The translations under genes and the position numbers were made by a program. The notes below the pieces were generated by a model. It worked only from the letters and a program-made list of their open reading frames with translations, searched no databases and was not told the origin of the DNA. Shown here one piece after another: positions 1 through 12,508 of a stretch of DNA of 64,000 bases (positions are counted from its first letter, which is position 1; every line of letters starts with the position of its first letter). This DNA is from Immersiella caudata (taxonomy: Eukaryota > Ascomycota > Sordariomycetes > Sordariales > Lasiosphaeriaceae): the NCBI GenBank assembly GCA_030512335.1, contig JAULSU010000002.1:4030001-4094000 (forward strand), in the 5' to 3' direction.

Positions 1-1037
1 AGGTGGAGCTGTAAGCTGAGGCAGGAACGCAAGCTGGATGCAGGGTTCTTATGAGAAGATCAAGTCCTACTTGAAGTCGATGGATGAGTGAGGAGAGAGA
101 ATCTATGGGTGGGGTCCGCTTGAGCGTCTCCTGGTCCCACCGTTCAGGAAGGACGTCGGCATCTGCCGCATCCCGCCGATTATCCCACCGGACCGGCGCT
201 GTGGCGTCAGGAGCTTCATATTGGGGGCCAAAGGCGCGTTCCCTGACTGCCAAGTCACCGTTGTTTCCAATTATAGGCTTTTCTGGGGAAGGATTCCAGC
301 TTTGGTTGGGGAACGTCTCACAGATGCGTGGCAGGGCAAGACAGATGCTGGGTTGCTGGTTTGGATCGGCTTTGGTGGAACGGATAGGACTTTTGGGTCC
401 CGTCATAGTAGGTAGGCATGATCAGAGTGAAGACGGGATGCCATTGGATGCTTCAACACGTCCTACCGCATGAGCCGGTGGGAGGACAACTTGGGCTTGG
501 GGATTTGCGCCTGCCTGAGGGCTCGAGAAACCCACAAGTACACCCAAGACCTTGATCGCTCAATAGAGGCACTTCTGGTTTTCACTGCAGTTTTGGGGAC
601 ATCAGAGTCTAGATTCGCATTGGCAGAAACCGTAGAGTAACCCTAACCCTATAATGGACAGCCCCTGCCCGCCAAGGCCACACCCCTGCGAGGGGTCATC
701 AACCCCACCAAGCCAGACTGACGTTGCGTGGGCCAGGCTCGACTTTGCGGTTCGAACTGTTTCTAAAGTCAGATTGACCGTGAACCGCCTCCAAAGGATA
801 ACCACGAGACCCTCTTGCGCGAATCCGGCTTTGATCCCTGTACATAGTTTTTGCAGGTCATTTGCTTTATCACCCACCTTCTCATCTCGAAGAGAACCCT
901 CGACGACCAGAGTTACCCCACCAAGAGTTATTCATTGACTTCAGGATTGCGACTGTCAGGCAAAGTACCCATCCGACGGACAAGCTCGAGTCCGCCAACC
1001 TTGAGAACCCTGACACCATATATTCGAGGCCGTAATC
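1..1037. other. Intergenic/upstream region of GET3, no supported gene
   Basis: Several short reading frames occur, but none has recognisable domains, fungal codon patterns or splice signals that extend it. The right part is the likely promoter and 5' leader of the ArsA-family gene starting at 1038. A tandem telobox-like motif lies at 641-651 and is listed separately. The left 600 bases could hold the end of a neighbouring gene outside the window, but I see nothing that proves it. Confidence 0.5.
638..652. promoter_or_regulatory. Double telobox-like motif (CCCTAACCCTA)
   Basis: Two overlapping copies of the AACCCTA telobox sit about 390 bases upstream of the GET3 start codon. Interstitial telomere-like motifs in promoters of growth genes bind Tbf1/Rap1/Myb-type factors in several eukaryotes. 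That role here is inference from the motif alone. Confidence 0.35.
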
Positions 1038-2121
1038 ATGTCGGCTGCTCTCATTAACGTCGATGACCCGGACGCTCTGGAGCCTACGCTCCAGTCCATC
1101 CTCGACCAGAAGACACTGCGATGGATTTTTGTCGGTGGCAAGGGCGGCGTTGGAAAGACGACGACTTCATGCAGTTTGGCAATCCAGCTGGCCAAGGTTC
1201 GCCGCTCGGTGCTGCTCATCTCGACCGATCCTGCCCACAATCTTAGTGATGCCTTTAGTCAAAAGTTCGGCAAGGAAGCACGCCTGATCGACGGCTTCGA
1301 GAACCTGAGCGCGATGGAAATCGATCCTAATGGTAGCATTCAAGACCTCATGGCCGGCCAGGGAGAGGGCGGCGACGCAGGAGATATGGGGGGCATGGGT
1401 GGAATGATGCAGGATTTGGCCTTTGCGGTAAGCATTACTTGATAAGGTTATTAGTGTAAGCCGCCGCCAACTCACGACTTTGCGGCAGATTCCTGGAATC
1501 GACGAGGCCATGTCCTTCGCCGAAGTTCTTAAGCAGGTCAAGTCGCTCTCATACGAGACCATCATCTTCGACACAGCTCCGACAGGACACACCCTCCGCT
1601 TCCTGCAATTCCCCTCCGTCCTCGAGAAGGCGCTCGCCAAGGTTTCGCAGCTGTCAAGCCAATACGGACCTCTGCTGAACGGGTTCCTTGGGGCCAACGG
1701 CACGCTTCCTAACGGCCAGAATCTGTCCGAGATGATGGAGAAGCTTGAAACACTGCGTGAGACTATCTCCGAGGTCAACACACAATTCAAGGACGAGCGC
1801 CTGACAACCTTTGTCTGTGTATGCATTCCCGAGTTCCTGTCGCTCTATGAAACGGAACGTATGATCCAGGAGCTCGCAAGCTACGAGATCGACACCCATA
1901 GCATCGTTGTCAACCAGCTGCTTTTCCCCAAACCCGGCAGCGATTGCGAGCAATGCACCGCCCGGCGTCGTATGCAGAAGAAGTACTTGGACCAAATCGA
2001 AGAGCTGTACGATGAGTTCAATGTCGTCAAGATGCCTTTGCTCGTTGAGGAGGTCCGCGGAAAGGAGCGTCTGGAAAAGTTCAGCGAAATGCTGATCAAG
2101 CCGTTTGTCCCACCATCGTAA
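1038..2121 (+). CDS. GET3: GET3/ArsA-family ATPase (guided entry of tail-anchored proteins)
   Basis: Two exons, 1038-1427 and 1489-2121, join in frame to give 340 residues, the usual length for fungal Get3. The intron starts GTAAGC and ends CGGCAG. The deviant P-loop GKGGVGKT is at residues 34-41. The switch segment DTAPTGHTLR is at about 158-167. A CEQC pair near residues 283-286 matches the zinc-coordinating CxxC of the Get3 dimer interface. By family knowledge the protein is a cytosolic ATPase that captures tail-anchored membrane proteins and hands them to the Get1/Get2 receptor at the ER. The region just before the intron is Gly/Met-rich, as is common in this family. It converges on MPE1. 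The start was chosen because the conserved N-terminus leads directly to the P-loop. Confidence 0.95.
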
Positions 2122-3108
2122 AGAGGCGACGAGTTAGATGGGGTGATACCATAGGCTAGGACGGGCGGCTCTGATTTCTGAAAACCAAGGACTTGCAAGG
2201 GAGCGGGTCAGCGCAGCGTATGTTGGATTGCGAGGCATAAACGCATCGGCGTGTTTACGTATTTAAATCGCAGCCCTAGATAGACACAGCGGTGGATGTA
2301 TTGCTAAGGGCCTACGTCCTGACTCTTTGAGCGGGTTGCTATGGCTATATCAAAATAAATGATTCCTCGAGCAACGACCAGGGTTCGAGTCTCCGTCTAC
2401 ATCGTGCAAGATAATCATGAATTTCACAAGTCCACGTGTCACTTGAATCACAACAACGGCCAGTTATTTTATGAGTTCATTTACCGCCCAACATCTCTCG
2501 CTAGGGCATCTATCTATGGATAGATAGGTTACATTATACAAGCAATACAAGGACCAAATCAGCAGCTCTCGCTGCCCGCTGTTGACGCAATCTGTTGCGT
2601 CCCGTCCCAATCCACCCCAAAGCAGTCTGGTGTATGCACAACACTCAGACTCCATCGTTCCCTTTTCTTGTTGTACGTCTCATGCCAAAACCGCCACGGC
2701 TCCTCGTCTTCGTGAGCAGCAGCACACAGTAGATGATAGCCTGAGCGAGAGAAGCAAAATAAACCCTGCCAGTCCATGCTGTCCCAACCCCCCAAACGCC
2801 CGGCAATGCAGTTATGCGAATGAAACCTATCGATCGTATCCTTTCCCCCCTTTGGCCCGTTATAATTCTCCCAATTTCCTTGTGGTGCGCTCCGTGTCTC
2901 ATGAGATATTAGATTTGTGGCTTCCGGTTATCCCTCCGAAAAACAAGAGGGATACAGCAAAAGACAAAAATGCCAGCTCCGCTTTATCCATTGCCGATCA
3001 GCGAGTCCAGCGATATGATGGCCCTCAATGTGGATGATCCATGTGTACACGTGAAGTGATGTTGCCGTACTAATACTGTCTGTACTGACCGCTGGGACGG
3101 CATCTCTC
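2122..3108. other. Convergent intergenic region between GET3 and MPE1
   Basis: This stretch holds the 3' ends of two converging genes. It contains AT-rich pieces such as the CTATCTATGGATAGATAG dyad near 2510-2528, and no convincing coding region. Confidence 0.5.
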
Positions 3109-5088
3109 CTAGAGCTCCCGATAGTCGCTTGGTCGTGCCCGTCGCTGCCGGTTCTGGTGGCGATGCGGGTTGACAGGCTTGCGAAAGTAGGCGTCTTCTT
3201 CATCGGCAGGCTGGTGGGAGAAGTTCTTGAACCCGGGGCCGTGCTGCTGCTGTGGGTTGTAGCCGTTCATTTGAGGTCCGGCGGGTCCCATGTTCATGTT
3301 CTGACCGGCGCCAGAGTTGCCCATGTTCATGCTCTGCCCTGCAGCTGGTCCTCCCCACATACCATTGGCGTTGCCCTGCATGGCGCCCGCAAAGCCGTTC
3401 ATGCCGAAGCCTTGCATACCGTTCCCCATCATGGGGTTCATCATACCCATTCCCATGTTGCCCATGTTCATGTTGGACATAGGCATCCCGCCGAAATTGT
3501 GCATCATTGGCATACCGGGATACATCATGGACATGCCAGTCATGGGGTTCATCATGGGGTTCATGCCGCCGGCCATCATTTGAGCCCTCATAGCCTGTTG
3601 CTGCTGCTGGACATCTTGGTGTTGCTGCTGCATGGCTTTAGGCGCCTTGGGGATCTTGGGGTTCTCCAGTGCCTCGTCGGCGGGTCGCTTTTTGTTGGAA
3701 GCCTGCTCTCCATTGGCTGGGGTTGACGAACCACTTTGCGGTGTTCCGGTGGCAGGCTGCGACGTGTTTGCGGCCGCGCTGGACGGGGATGGCGATTTCG
3801 ACTTTCCCTGGACTGGCTCAGCCTTGGGGTTGCTCGCGTCTCCGGTGCCAGCAGCTTGCATCTTTTTAGCCTCGGCGGTTTTGGGACTCTTCGACCCTGC
3901 CTTTGCCTTATTATCCTTCTCTGCCAAGAACTCCTTCATCTTCTCGACTGCCTCCAAGTCTGGCTTGAGGTCGTCGATGAGTACGCCGTCGCTCTTGCAA
4001 CCTGGGCAAATGAAGTCGCTCTCAATGAGAGCATTGGTTATGCAATCATTGCAATACGTCTTCTCACAACACGGAGTCTTCATTGGGTCTATAAACATCT
4101 TTTTGTCGACGGGGCACTCCAAGCCTCGCTCCTGGACTTCCTTGTCTCCCTCGAGAGTAGACTTCTGGGCCGAAGTCGACTTGGCTTTGGCTTGGAATTG
4201 CTCCCAAGATGCCTTGTCGGGCTCAGCGATCACCCATTCACCATCGGGGTTGACCATGATGCCAGAAGGTGTCGTCGAATCGTCACCATCAGTATGGCTC
4301 AGCACGGTGGCCTTATCGACTGTCTTCAGAAATGACTTGGGAATACCTGTGGTTCGCTTGACACGAGGGCGATTGTCATATTCAGGGTTGTCGTTTGTCG
4401 GACAAAGCTGAATCCAGTGACCCTTCTCACCACACCGGTAGCAAATGTAGCCCTGCGGGGGGTCGTGATCGGGCACGTTGGCAGGCTTTTTCGGGCCTCC
4501 CTTGGCAACATATTGCTGTCTATTAACTGGTTAGCGCCTTGTCATCATTGTGAAGCAGGGTGCGGTGACATACGTGGCCATTTCCTCCTCGCGTGCTGTG
4601 AAGTTCTCTGCCTGGGCCTGAAAAACTGCAGCCATCTTCTCTTCTTCTGTCATCGAGTTGTTCAGCTGCACCATTGAGGCGGCCGGTGCCTTGGCATGAG
4701 GCTTCGAGTTCTGCTCCCTTCGTGACGAATTCTTGGCGTGTACCGGCATCTTGCCAGAGACATATCGCGCTGCGGCGCCCCTCCCAGGGATCTTCGGGGG
4801 CATGCGACGGGCGATGACCGTCGTCGAGCGTGGGATAATGACCGTGTCATCGTCATAGGCTGTGGGGCTGTTAGTACCTGGACTTTCGCAATGGACTGTC
4901 TGGCAAGACCTACTCTCTTTCAGGCTCTCATCGGTGCCGATGACGAGGTCGAAGTCGTTGCCATCGCCAAGACCGGATCGGAGAATGATCTCGCGCTTCA
5001 GCTCAAAGACAGATATTCCGGTGCCATCGAACTCGACGCGGGTCGGTTCTTTTTGCGACTTCCACTTAAAGAAGACTGAGGACGCCAT
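3109..5088 (-). CDS. MPE1: Mpe1-like subunit of cleavage and polyadenylation factor
   Basis: Three exons (5088-4914, 4859-4574, 4519-3109) join in frame to 623 residues. Intron 1 begins GTAGGT, has a TACTAAC branch site and ends CACAG; intron 2 begins GTATGT and ends AATAG. Exon 1 encodes the ubiquitin-like DWNN domain, starting MASSVFFKWKSQ. A CCHC zinc knuckle (CYRCGEKGHWIQLC) is at 180-193, and a RING/U-box-like cysteine cluster at about 289-328 starts with CPVDKKMF. The C-terminal third is strikingly rich in Met, Gly and Asn, followed by a basic end. By family knowledge the protein is a nuclear mRNA 3'-end processing factor that helps recognise poly(A) signals and regulates the Ysh1 nuclease. 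The low-complexity tail is probably disordered. Confidence 0.95.
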
Positions 5089-6676
5089 CTTTGCTGATAT
5101 CGGAGCGCCCTGTGGCGGCTTTGGTTGGGTAGTGAGGGCGATTCCACAAATCCGGGGCAGATGCTGTAGATTAGAAACGCTCAATGTGATGTTGAGGTGA
5201 CCGCGATGCCTGTTTCGCACAATGGGGATGGAGAGTGACGAGGTATTGAGAGCCCCCGAGCAGTTTTTTTTCCCTTTTCTTGAACGTGGCAGAAAAGCCG
5301 GACTGGAAGTCAATTCTGATTGTACTCAAACGAGACAAAAAGCGCTTTATGAACGGAGGTAAAGTGATCAACCGAAAGGAAAAGTACAAAATCCCCAGCG
5401 AAGTATGGGCTGCCACTTCAATTGAATGAATGGCGTGAATTGCACTGTTCCTCCTGAATAGCACCCTTGACCACAGCCAACGACTCAAATCTCAATCGGT
5501 TAGTAAAATCCCAGAGGAAATCCGAGTCCGCCTTCATGCGCGGAATGGTATCTCCGTGATGGCGATGCGCGGAGGCGATGATCTTGATGGTCGCCTGACG
5601 TTCAATGGTCGCGCTGCTTTGTTCTCGCCTCGCGCGAATTGCGGGGGGGGATCAAAGACTCGGTAGATGGAATGAGCGATCGGAAGAAGCAAAGAAAATT
5701 GGCGAGCAAAGGGAAAACAAGTGTTGGCAAACTTCCATCAACTGCCGTTTCTCGTTCGTGGTGTGGTGTTCATGGAGGAATGGAGAAAGAGGAGAAACTG
5801 AAGGAAGCGAAGGATAACGACGGAAGCAGGAAGGGTGACTAATCTGGTTGTCAAGAAACTGGCTGCCTGGCTGGTGTGAATGGGGCTCCGCTAAGGCTTG
5901 GTGATATTATGCCTGATATCTTAGGCCTACTTTGGCACTTGGTCGGCTGGCTTGGCGGAGAAGTGCAGATGAAATGGTGGCAACATTTGCGACATACAGA
6001 ACTATCAGGTAACAAGCTCCGATCACAGCATATGATGCCAAAAAGTATTTCCCTCAGACATACCTGCCATTCATGGGGCTTTTCAATATACTTGGGAGCA
6101 ACTTGATGCCTCTTTTACCCACTAGCCTATTTAATTTCTCAATCAATCCTACCCTCTAAAAATTGAAGGGTTACTCCAAGCAGTCTCCAGTGTTGGCGCG
6201 TGATAATGGCCGCTCCTTGCCTGTGCTTCCAGAGTTCCCGTGTGACGGACCAGTAAAAGCCGTGAAGCTTTGGGCAATGGGTCGATCGTCGTCAGAGTTC
6301 GCCCACCGTTCCAACCTGTTCTACGGATGTGTAGACTCCTCCCCTCAATTTAGTTCGATTCGTCCCTCCTCCACCCAACACTGAAGACGGCATTTTTATC
6401 TCGCTTCTGCTCGGGTCGCCTTGGGCGCAAACGAGGGGAGCAAAACCGAACCTCGATTGACATCTCGGAGGTCTGCAGTTGATCGCATTTGCTCCGATGC
6501 TCGACGCCAATGTCAAGCTCCTCCCTCGCGCATATCGATCTACGCTACCCCGAACTCGAATGTAATACCATAGCCGTCCCAGTCGTACATACTCCAGCTC
6601 TGAAATCGACATCGAACTCCCCAGCGCTCAATCCGTCTCCTCGTTCATTGACCAAAAACTCGACAAACCGAGCAAA
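5089..6676. other. Divergent promoter region between MPE1 and the PRELI-family gene
   Basis: About 1.6 kb without a supported coding region. It carries a G-run at 5641-5650 and purine-rich stretches around 5680-5840 that look like leader or promoter sequence. Pyrimidine-rich sequence precedes the start at 6677. Confidence 0.5.
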
Positions 6677-7372
6677 ATGGTTCTCACCCACACCACCAAC
6701 CACACCTACAGCCACCCATTTCCGACTGTAACGCTTGCCTTCTTCCTTCGCTACTGCTCCCCGCAGCTCAATCCCTTCGCCAGCCATGTCTTGAGCACCG
6801 ACACCATCTCGTCGCATGTCGACCCGGACACAGGTCGACTGCACACAACCCGCATCCACCTCAAGAAGTCACGCATGCCGCCTGCCGTCATGAAGCTGCT
6901 CCCAACCAGCATCACCGGAGGCGCCGCCGACAAGGCCTCCTACATTCTCGAGACTAGCGTCGTCGACATGCGGGAGGGCTGGATGTCGACCGAGAGCCGC
7001 AACCTTAATTTCGTGGGCGTTTTATCCGTGGTCGAACGCCAATTATACGCGGCACCCAACGGGGTAGCCGATCCCGGCAAGACGGACGTTGAGACCAAGG
7101 TAGTCTTCCGCTCGCGACTAGGTGAGCGCATTCGCGACAAGCTCGGCCACCCGATCCAACATACCACGCAGGAGAGTGGATGGTTTGCTAGGCTGGGTGC
7201 CAGAGGTATTCAGCGCAGCATCGAGAGTCTCGCGTCAACCAAGACGCAGGATCAGCTAGGCAAAAGCAGGGAGGGCATGCGCATCATCCTTGAGAGGCTC
7301 CGGCAGACCGGTATCATGGGCGTGCTCGAGCTTAGGAAAAGGGCTCGGGAGCGGGGCATGGAGGCGATCTAA
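6677..7372 (+). CDS. PRELI/MSF1 (Ups-family) mitochondrial phospholipid transfer protein
   Basis: A single exon of 231 residues. The PRELI/MSF1 domain starts close to the N-terminus (HTYSHPFPTVTLAFFLRY), runs through the conserved segments around HVLSTDTI and RLHTTR, and ends near residue 140. Family members (yeast Ups1, Ups2, Ups3) act in the mitochondrial intermembrane space with Mdm35 and carry phosphatidic acid or phosphatidylserine between membranes. Which paralogue this is cannot be settled by eye; the sequence looks closer to Ups2/Ups3 than Ups1, but weakly. The C-terminal part is charged and probably helical. The start codon gives the expected short lead-in before the domain. Confidence 0.88.
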   Translation: MVLTHTTNHTYSHPFPTVTLAFFLRYCSPQLNPFASHVLSTDTISSHVDPDTGRLHTTRIHLKKSRMPPAVMKLLPTSITGGAADKASYILETSVVDMREGWMSTESRNLNFVGVLSVVERQLYAAPNGVADPGKTDVETKVVFRSRLGERIRDKLGHPIQHTTQESGWFARLGARGIQRSIESLASTKTQDQLGKSREGMRIILERLRQTGIMGVLELRKRARERGMEAI

Positions 7373-8017
7373 GGAGCGAGCGCGGGCCCTTTCTTGAGAA
7401 TAGATGGACTCCTGCAACCCTCCCCTTATTTCTCCTGGCCACCTAGCCGGTGTCTCTACAACTCCGCCCTCTCACCCCTCGTGCAGGCAACGACTGGAGC
7501 TAGACACCAACAACCGAGCCGTCTCTCTAAGGGTAGCCACCGAAGATGCTTCTGAGGATAGCACCCACCATCCCACTGCAGTCTTTCCTGCCGAGTAGTA
7601 CTGTACACTATCTGTTTCATTACCACAATGCTTTTAGTAGCACGGCGTTGGAATTCATGGGCGAAACGGCGTCCTACGACTGTTTGATGATATTAAAAGC
7701 AACAACGAGGTTATGTGGACTTGAGCGGAGGCGATATCCATTGTGTCATTCGAAGAGGCATCAGCCCAATTCCACTCATTTTGTATATTAGGAAACCGCC
7801 CTGTCCGGCTTGCTCGGAAGGGCAAATGGGAGGAAAGAAAACGGCGGCTACCAAAATGTGAATTGACCGAATCAATATCATTGATATTACGATCATGCCA
7901 GTCTCCTCTTCCGACACGATATCAAGCGGCACGGTACTTTGTGCAAGAACTTCCCAAGTAACCACAAGACATATTTCGGGAACCTAACCCTCAGTGACTA
8001 AATCCGCGGGCCCTCTT
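7373..8017. other. Convergent intergenic region
   Basis: 3' flank shared by the PRELI-family gene and the carboxypeptidase gene. No coding region or RNA gene was recognised. Confidence 0.5.
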
Positions 8018-9880
8018 CTAGTAGTCAGGCCTCTCACCACTCCATCCTTGAGGTGCAGTGCCCTCTCCCAGTGGTTGCTCACTCTGCGAGGGTGCTGTGG
8101 TATCCGTCGTAAACGGCACAGTACAGTTTAAGCAGTTGACCCTCCCCAGCAAGAACTCCAACTGGCGATACGCCGCTGATGGCGTATACATGGGAACCAT
8201 ATGGCCAGCCAGTGGCACACCAATATATGTGAGCCCTCGCTCCGTTATGACTGTGCCTAAAACCCCCTCTGCGGCGATGGACATGGGCGAGTCCCATAAG
8301 TTGTTCGCGGGAACGTAAAACGGCTGCGTTGGCTTGTTCTGGAACCCTAGCTTCCCGCCCCAAGTCATGTTTTGGATAGCGAGGAGCGTGCCGTTGGCTA
8401 AGAGGAGTCCGTCTAGGGCTCCGTGGGAAATCATGACATTTTGAGTGGCGTCTATCACATGCGGGATCACAGAGCGGATGGGTGGCTCGGAATTGTCTCC
8501 GTTGGGGAAGACAAATCTCGTACCGCAAATGGACCAGTTGATATCGCTCGGAGCGTGGATGGCCGCTTTGACATCGGCCCGGTTGAAGTATATGTCGGCA
8601 CCATCCGGTGTGAACATTCGTGAACCGGGGAAGCCGAGTACGTCCCAGGAGAGCGGGCAGGTGGTTGCGACCTGGTAGATGTCGTAGCATGGGTTGAGGG
8701 TCATCGCCGCATCGACGACGTCGCTGAAGATGCTGTAACAATCAGGATCCATATAGCCTGGCAGTTCTGCCCCTCCAGGTTGGGGGGCTTTGGGCGGGTA
8801 AACCAGGTATTCTTTGACGTAAGCGGAATGTCCACACTTCTTGTCTCGAGCATGGAGCGAGTCGCGGAAGGTATCATTGAAAGAGAAAAGACCGTTCCAG
8901 TAGTCAACAAACTGGACCATGGGTATTAACGACTGAATTGCGTCTTCGGCGATGACGGGATCGTATATCATGAGCCCTGAGAGGTCGAAATAACTCTTGT
9001 CGTTGGCATCCAGCATGGCGCTCGCTATGTACGGACAATACATGCCACTGCACGATATTAGAGACAGATATGAACTAAGGAGTTGGAGGGATGACGAGTA
9101 CACACGCATAAGACTCTCCGGCAATATAGACCTTGTAGCCATGGATCCCGAAAGTGTCGACAAAGTTCTTCCAGAACCCATTGAATTGGGAGGCAACATC
9201 CTCTTCGCTCTTCGCAGTTGCGGGACCTGTGGTAAACCCCGTTCCCACTGGCTGCTCAACCCATATCATATTCGTGAGAGTATTCCATGCCCAGGGGTTC
9301 CTCACAGGCTTGAAGGTTCCTGTTTGCCACAATATTGGCCCATTCTCTTGCAGGAGTCCAGAGAGCGAAGAGCAGCCAGGCTGTAACGGGAGTCAGACGA
9401 TCAGAGATGGTTAGCCGGCAGTCAAAACGGAGCACTTACACCACCATTCAACCAAATAACAATCTCCTTGCTTGCCGTTGGGTTCGTTGAGGGGAAGAAC
9501 CAGAAGAACAAGTTGGCCTGCTCGGTTGAGCTGCTGCTTATGGGCAGAGACCCAGCGTAGGACTCTCCGACGTCGAAACCCACCTCCGGGATGGCGCTAC
9601 CATTGACAGCGAATCCAGCAAGATGTTAGCCAAGCGGCCAAGCGAGTATTTTTGAACATCCCTACGACATACTGGTAGTGTTGGCGTTGAGAAACTGCGG
9701 GCTGGAAGCAGGGCTCCTAGGTATCCTCTCCTTGGTCCCAAAGCCCGGTTCTTTAGTACTCGCACGTTGCTTTGACGTGAATTGCTGAAACCGTTGATGC
9801 ACACGCGTTGCGCCAAAAGCCGCTGTGGCCGCTGAGGAGAATACCAGCAACGCCGACAAAATCGCCGCAATAAACCGCAT
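8018..9880 (-). CDS. Secreted serine carboxypeptidase, peptidase family S10
   Basis: Four exons are proposed: 9880-9673, 9615-9440, 9380-9106 and 9047-8018, giving 562 residues. The N-terminus is a clear signal peptide (MRFIAAILSALLVFSSA), which is why I prefer this start to the Met 45 bases upstream. The catalytic triad is complete: Ser in GESYAG (split by intron 3), Asp in HGALDGLLLANG and His in PLAGHMVP. WLNGGPGCSS (split by intron 2) is the S10 oxyanion segment. The enzyme should remove C-terminal residues from peptides in the secretory pathway or outside the cell. Introns 2 and 3 are canonical. Intron 1 is odd: the join that keeps FAVNGSAIPEV ends in TG rather than AG at 9616. A weak alternative donor with a canonical acceptor would also stay in frame but drop conserved residues. 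Confidence 0.88.
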
Positions 9881-11152
9881 CTTGTCTGCTTCTGGATGAG
9901 CAATTTGATAAGTCAGCTGTACCACGAGAAGGAACCTTGCCCAAGATGAGTTACTGGCGCTATGATATATGAGTCGGGTGTTTCAAGGAAGGTGCGGGTC
10001 CACAAACGGCCAGGAAGGTGCGGTTTATACGCCAACACACTGGCATCACTTTGGGTCAACATTGAGCTCGCGCTACCTCACCGAGCTGTCTGCTGTCCTC
10101 TCAGACGGAACCAGTACCTCAACTCTGACCAACTGGACATCCGGATCCAGTCCCGATGAATCAAGTAAATGGATTCGTGGGGTTGTTCGCGTGCGATCTC
10201 GCCATTCGTGCGTAGCAATCCCTCCTCGTTGGGCTGACGGGAGCAACGAGCTGCACCCAAGCGAGGAGTACGCATTGAGCCGCCTACCGCAAGGCATGGA
10301 ACCGTGCAAGTTGCAACATCAGTAGGTGTGCAAAGTAAGTCTGGGAGCTCGAGGCTCCACTGACGGGTACTACATGGGATCGAAACTCCAGCCGAATTCA
10401 TCATGTGTCTTTTTGTTTGTTGCTACCGTCGAGAGCTTCTAACACCAGAGCCGCATGCATGCTACAGGTAAGTTTCGGGCTGTCCAAGTTAACAAACTCC
10501 CAAGCGGCCAGGTGGCCAGGCGACCAGCGACCAGCGACCAGCGACCAGCGACTGGATGGGGACGGCCATACCGGGGTCCACGAGGCTTGTCACTCGCAAC
10601 ACTGGCTACCTATGTTTCGGTCGAACGTTAAGGGCTGTGATACAGAAGGAAATCACGCATCGCCGCTGTTCAGTGAGACAGAACACCAAAAAATATTGGT
10701 GATGTAGAACGAGGGCTGATCTGAGACTGAAAAGTCAACACATCCAGTTGTGGATGTCAGGGGAAGGTTGGACGTCTAAAGCGGTTGATAGGCTGAGACC
10801 CATTCGGCCAAGTCGCTGCCACACAAAAACAAACAGCTCCACAACAAGGGGCGGGCTCGCTGCTAGCACCTCAACCCCGTGTTCTGCGTCTAAGAGGACA
10901 CCCTCGCGCAAGTGACACCGAGTCGCAAATTTGTAATCTCAACTTGGGCGTGTACTGGTTCGAGCGGAACTTCAGCTGCCAAGATGAAGAGTAAGGCGAC
11001 GGGCAAATGACTGACTTCCCACAGAACACCAGAATAGGCCTATGAATCTTGCGGCCAGTCTAACTACATGCTACAATATGTACAGGAGGCCGGTGTATAC
11101 AGAGTATTCCACACATGAAAAACACGCGAGCCAAGCGGCTACACCATTGCTG
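9881..11152. other. Intergenic region with a short 7-bp tandem repeat
   Basis: No gene is supported across about 1.3 kb. At 10520-10553 the heptamer GCGACCA is repeated about 4.7 times. The left side is the carboxypeptidase promoter and the right side is 3' flank of the release-factor gene. Confidence 0.5.
10520..10553. repeat. Heptanucleotide microsatellite (GCGACCA)n
   Basis: Nearly five perfect 7-base units lie head to tail, inside non-coding sequence. Confidence 0.8.
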
Positions 11153-12508
11153 TTACTTTCGAGCCTTGCTCTCCGCGTCCTTCACCATTTCCTCGGCAAT
11201 GAGCGCCTGGATATCTCGTTCGACAAACCAGCCTTGAGAGCTTCTCATGACCTTTTCAAGCGTCTCTCCGCCCTCGAGGATGTCGGGAAGGTTGTGGAAG
11301 TCTGCTCCGCTGCGATGGTCTGTACATCGATCTTGTTGGTATTGGTACGTCCGGATTTTGTCGCCGCGCGTAATCTGCGACTGTGAGAGGACACTGTTTC
11401 TCATCAGTCGGGCCTGCTCCTCGCGTGCCTCACGCCGCTGCTGCGCAATTCGTGATCGAAGCAGCCGCCATGCGTCTCTGCGATTGACGTGCTGTGACCG
11501 CGAATCCTGCATGCTGACTGTTGTACCGGTGGGGATATGCGTCAAGCGGATGGCCGATTCTGTCTTGTTGACATGTTGACCGCCGGCACCGCCGGCTCGC
11601 ATCTTCTCCGAGCGAACCTCTGCCGGATCGATATAAAAGTCGCTTTCAGGATTATCCCACTCGCTCTCGGCCTCGGACCCAGCGCCGTTTTCCGGAAAGG
11701 ACGGCAGCACCCAAACCGCCACGGCGCTAGTATGTGTGCGTCCGGTCTTCTCGGTGGAAGGTACTCGCTGCACCCGGTGCATCCCTGCCTCTCCGCGGAA
11801 CATATTGTATGCGCCATCTTCTTGCACCTCGATCACGGCCTCCTGAAGCGCTGCTTCGCCCTCGGAGCTAGTCTGCCCATCGCCGTCCGACTTTTCGTAC
11901 TTGACGATGCGTGTGCGGTAGTTTTTGTTTGCGCAGTAGCTTGTATACATTTTGAAAAGCGAGTCGGCAAAGAAGCGGCCTTCGGTGCCGCCAGGACCTG
12001 GTCGTATCTCGAGAAGACAGTGCATGTCGGCGAAAGGATGCTTCGGTGTCAGTGCCACGGAGAGGTTACGCTCCAGAGCCTCTAGTTGGGAATTCGTAGC
12101 TTCCAAGTCATCCTTGGCCAACTCGCGCAGCTCAGCGTCGTCTGACTCTAGGAGGCCGTTGAGCTCGGCCAGCGACTCCTTGGTCTTCTCGAGCTCTCTC
12201 AGTGCGGCCGCAACCCCCGCAATTTCGCCGATGCGCCTAGCTGCCTTCTCGTCATAGCTAGAAGATGTCGCTAGCTCGGCGCTGAGCTTTTCGTGTTCAG
12301 CGGCCACTTTCCTAGCTCTCTGAAGCAGAGCTGGTGGGAGCGTCGATGCTGTGGCTGCTGTCACGGAGAACATTATAAGTTGCTGTGCGTGCCATTGAGT
12401 GCTGGAAAAGGATCACAAACCAGCGCTGACTTTCCGAATAAACTGCGAAACGCCGACGCGTCTCAGCGACCGCGCGCAGCTTCGACACACCCATAGCGCT
12501 GCTATCAT
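11153..12508 (-). CDS. MRF1: Mitochondrial peptide chain release factor 1
   Basis: Two exons, 12508-12421 and 12357-11153, join in frame to 430 residues. The first exon encodes a 29-residue arginine-rich leader (MIAALWVCRSCARSLRR) with the look of a mitochondrial targeting sequence. The intron is GTTTGTG..GACAG, 63 bases. The body is a class I release factor with a coiled-coil first domain, RPGPGGTEG in the core, and the catalytic GGQ at about 288-290 (RAGGAGGQHVNK). It terminates translation on mitochondrial ribosomes by triggering peptidyl-tRNA hydrolysis. An unspliced start at 12373 is possible but would lack the leader. A basic C-terminal tail completes the RF-1 domain. Its upstream region is shared with the divergent SSS1 gene. 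Confidence 0.93.

Noticed and set aside
84..473. Open frame of 129 codons near the left edge
   Set aside because: No domain, poor codon pattern and no splice continuation; likely non-coding.
3157..3726. Long plus-strand frame rich in His and Val
   Set aside because: It is the antisense of the Met/Gly/Asn-rich tail of MPE1.
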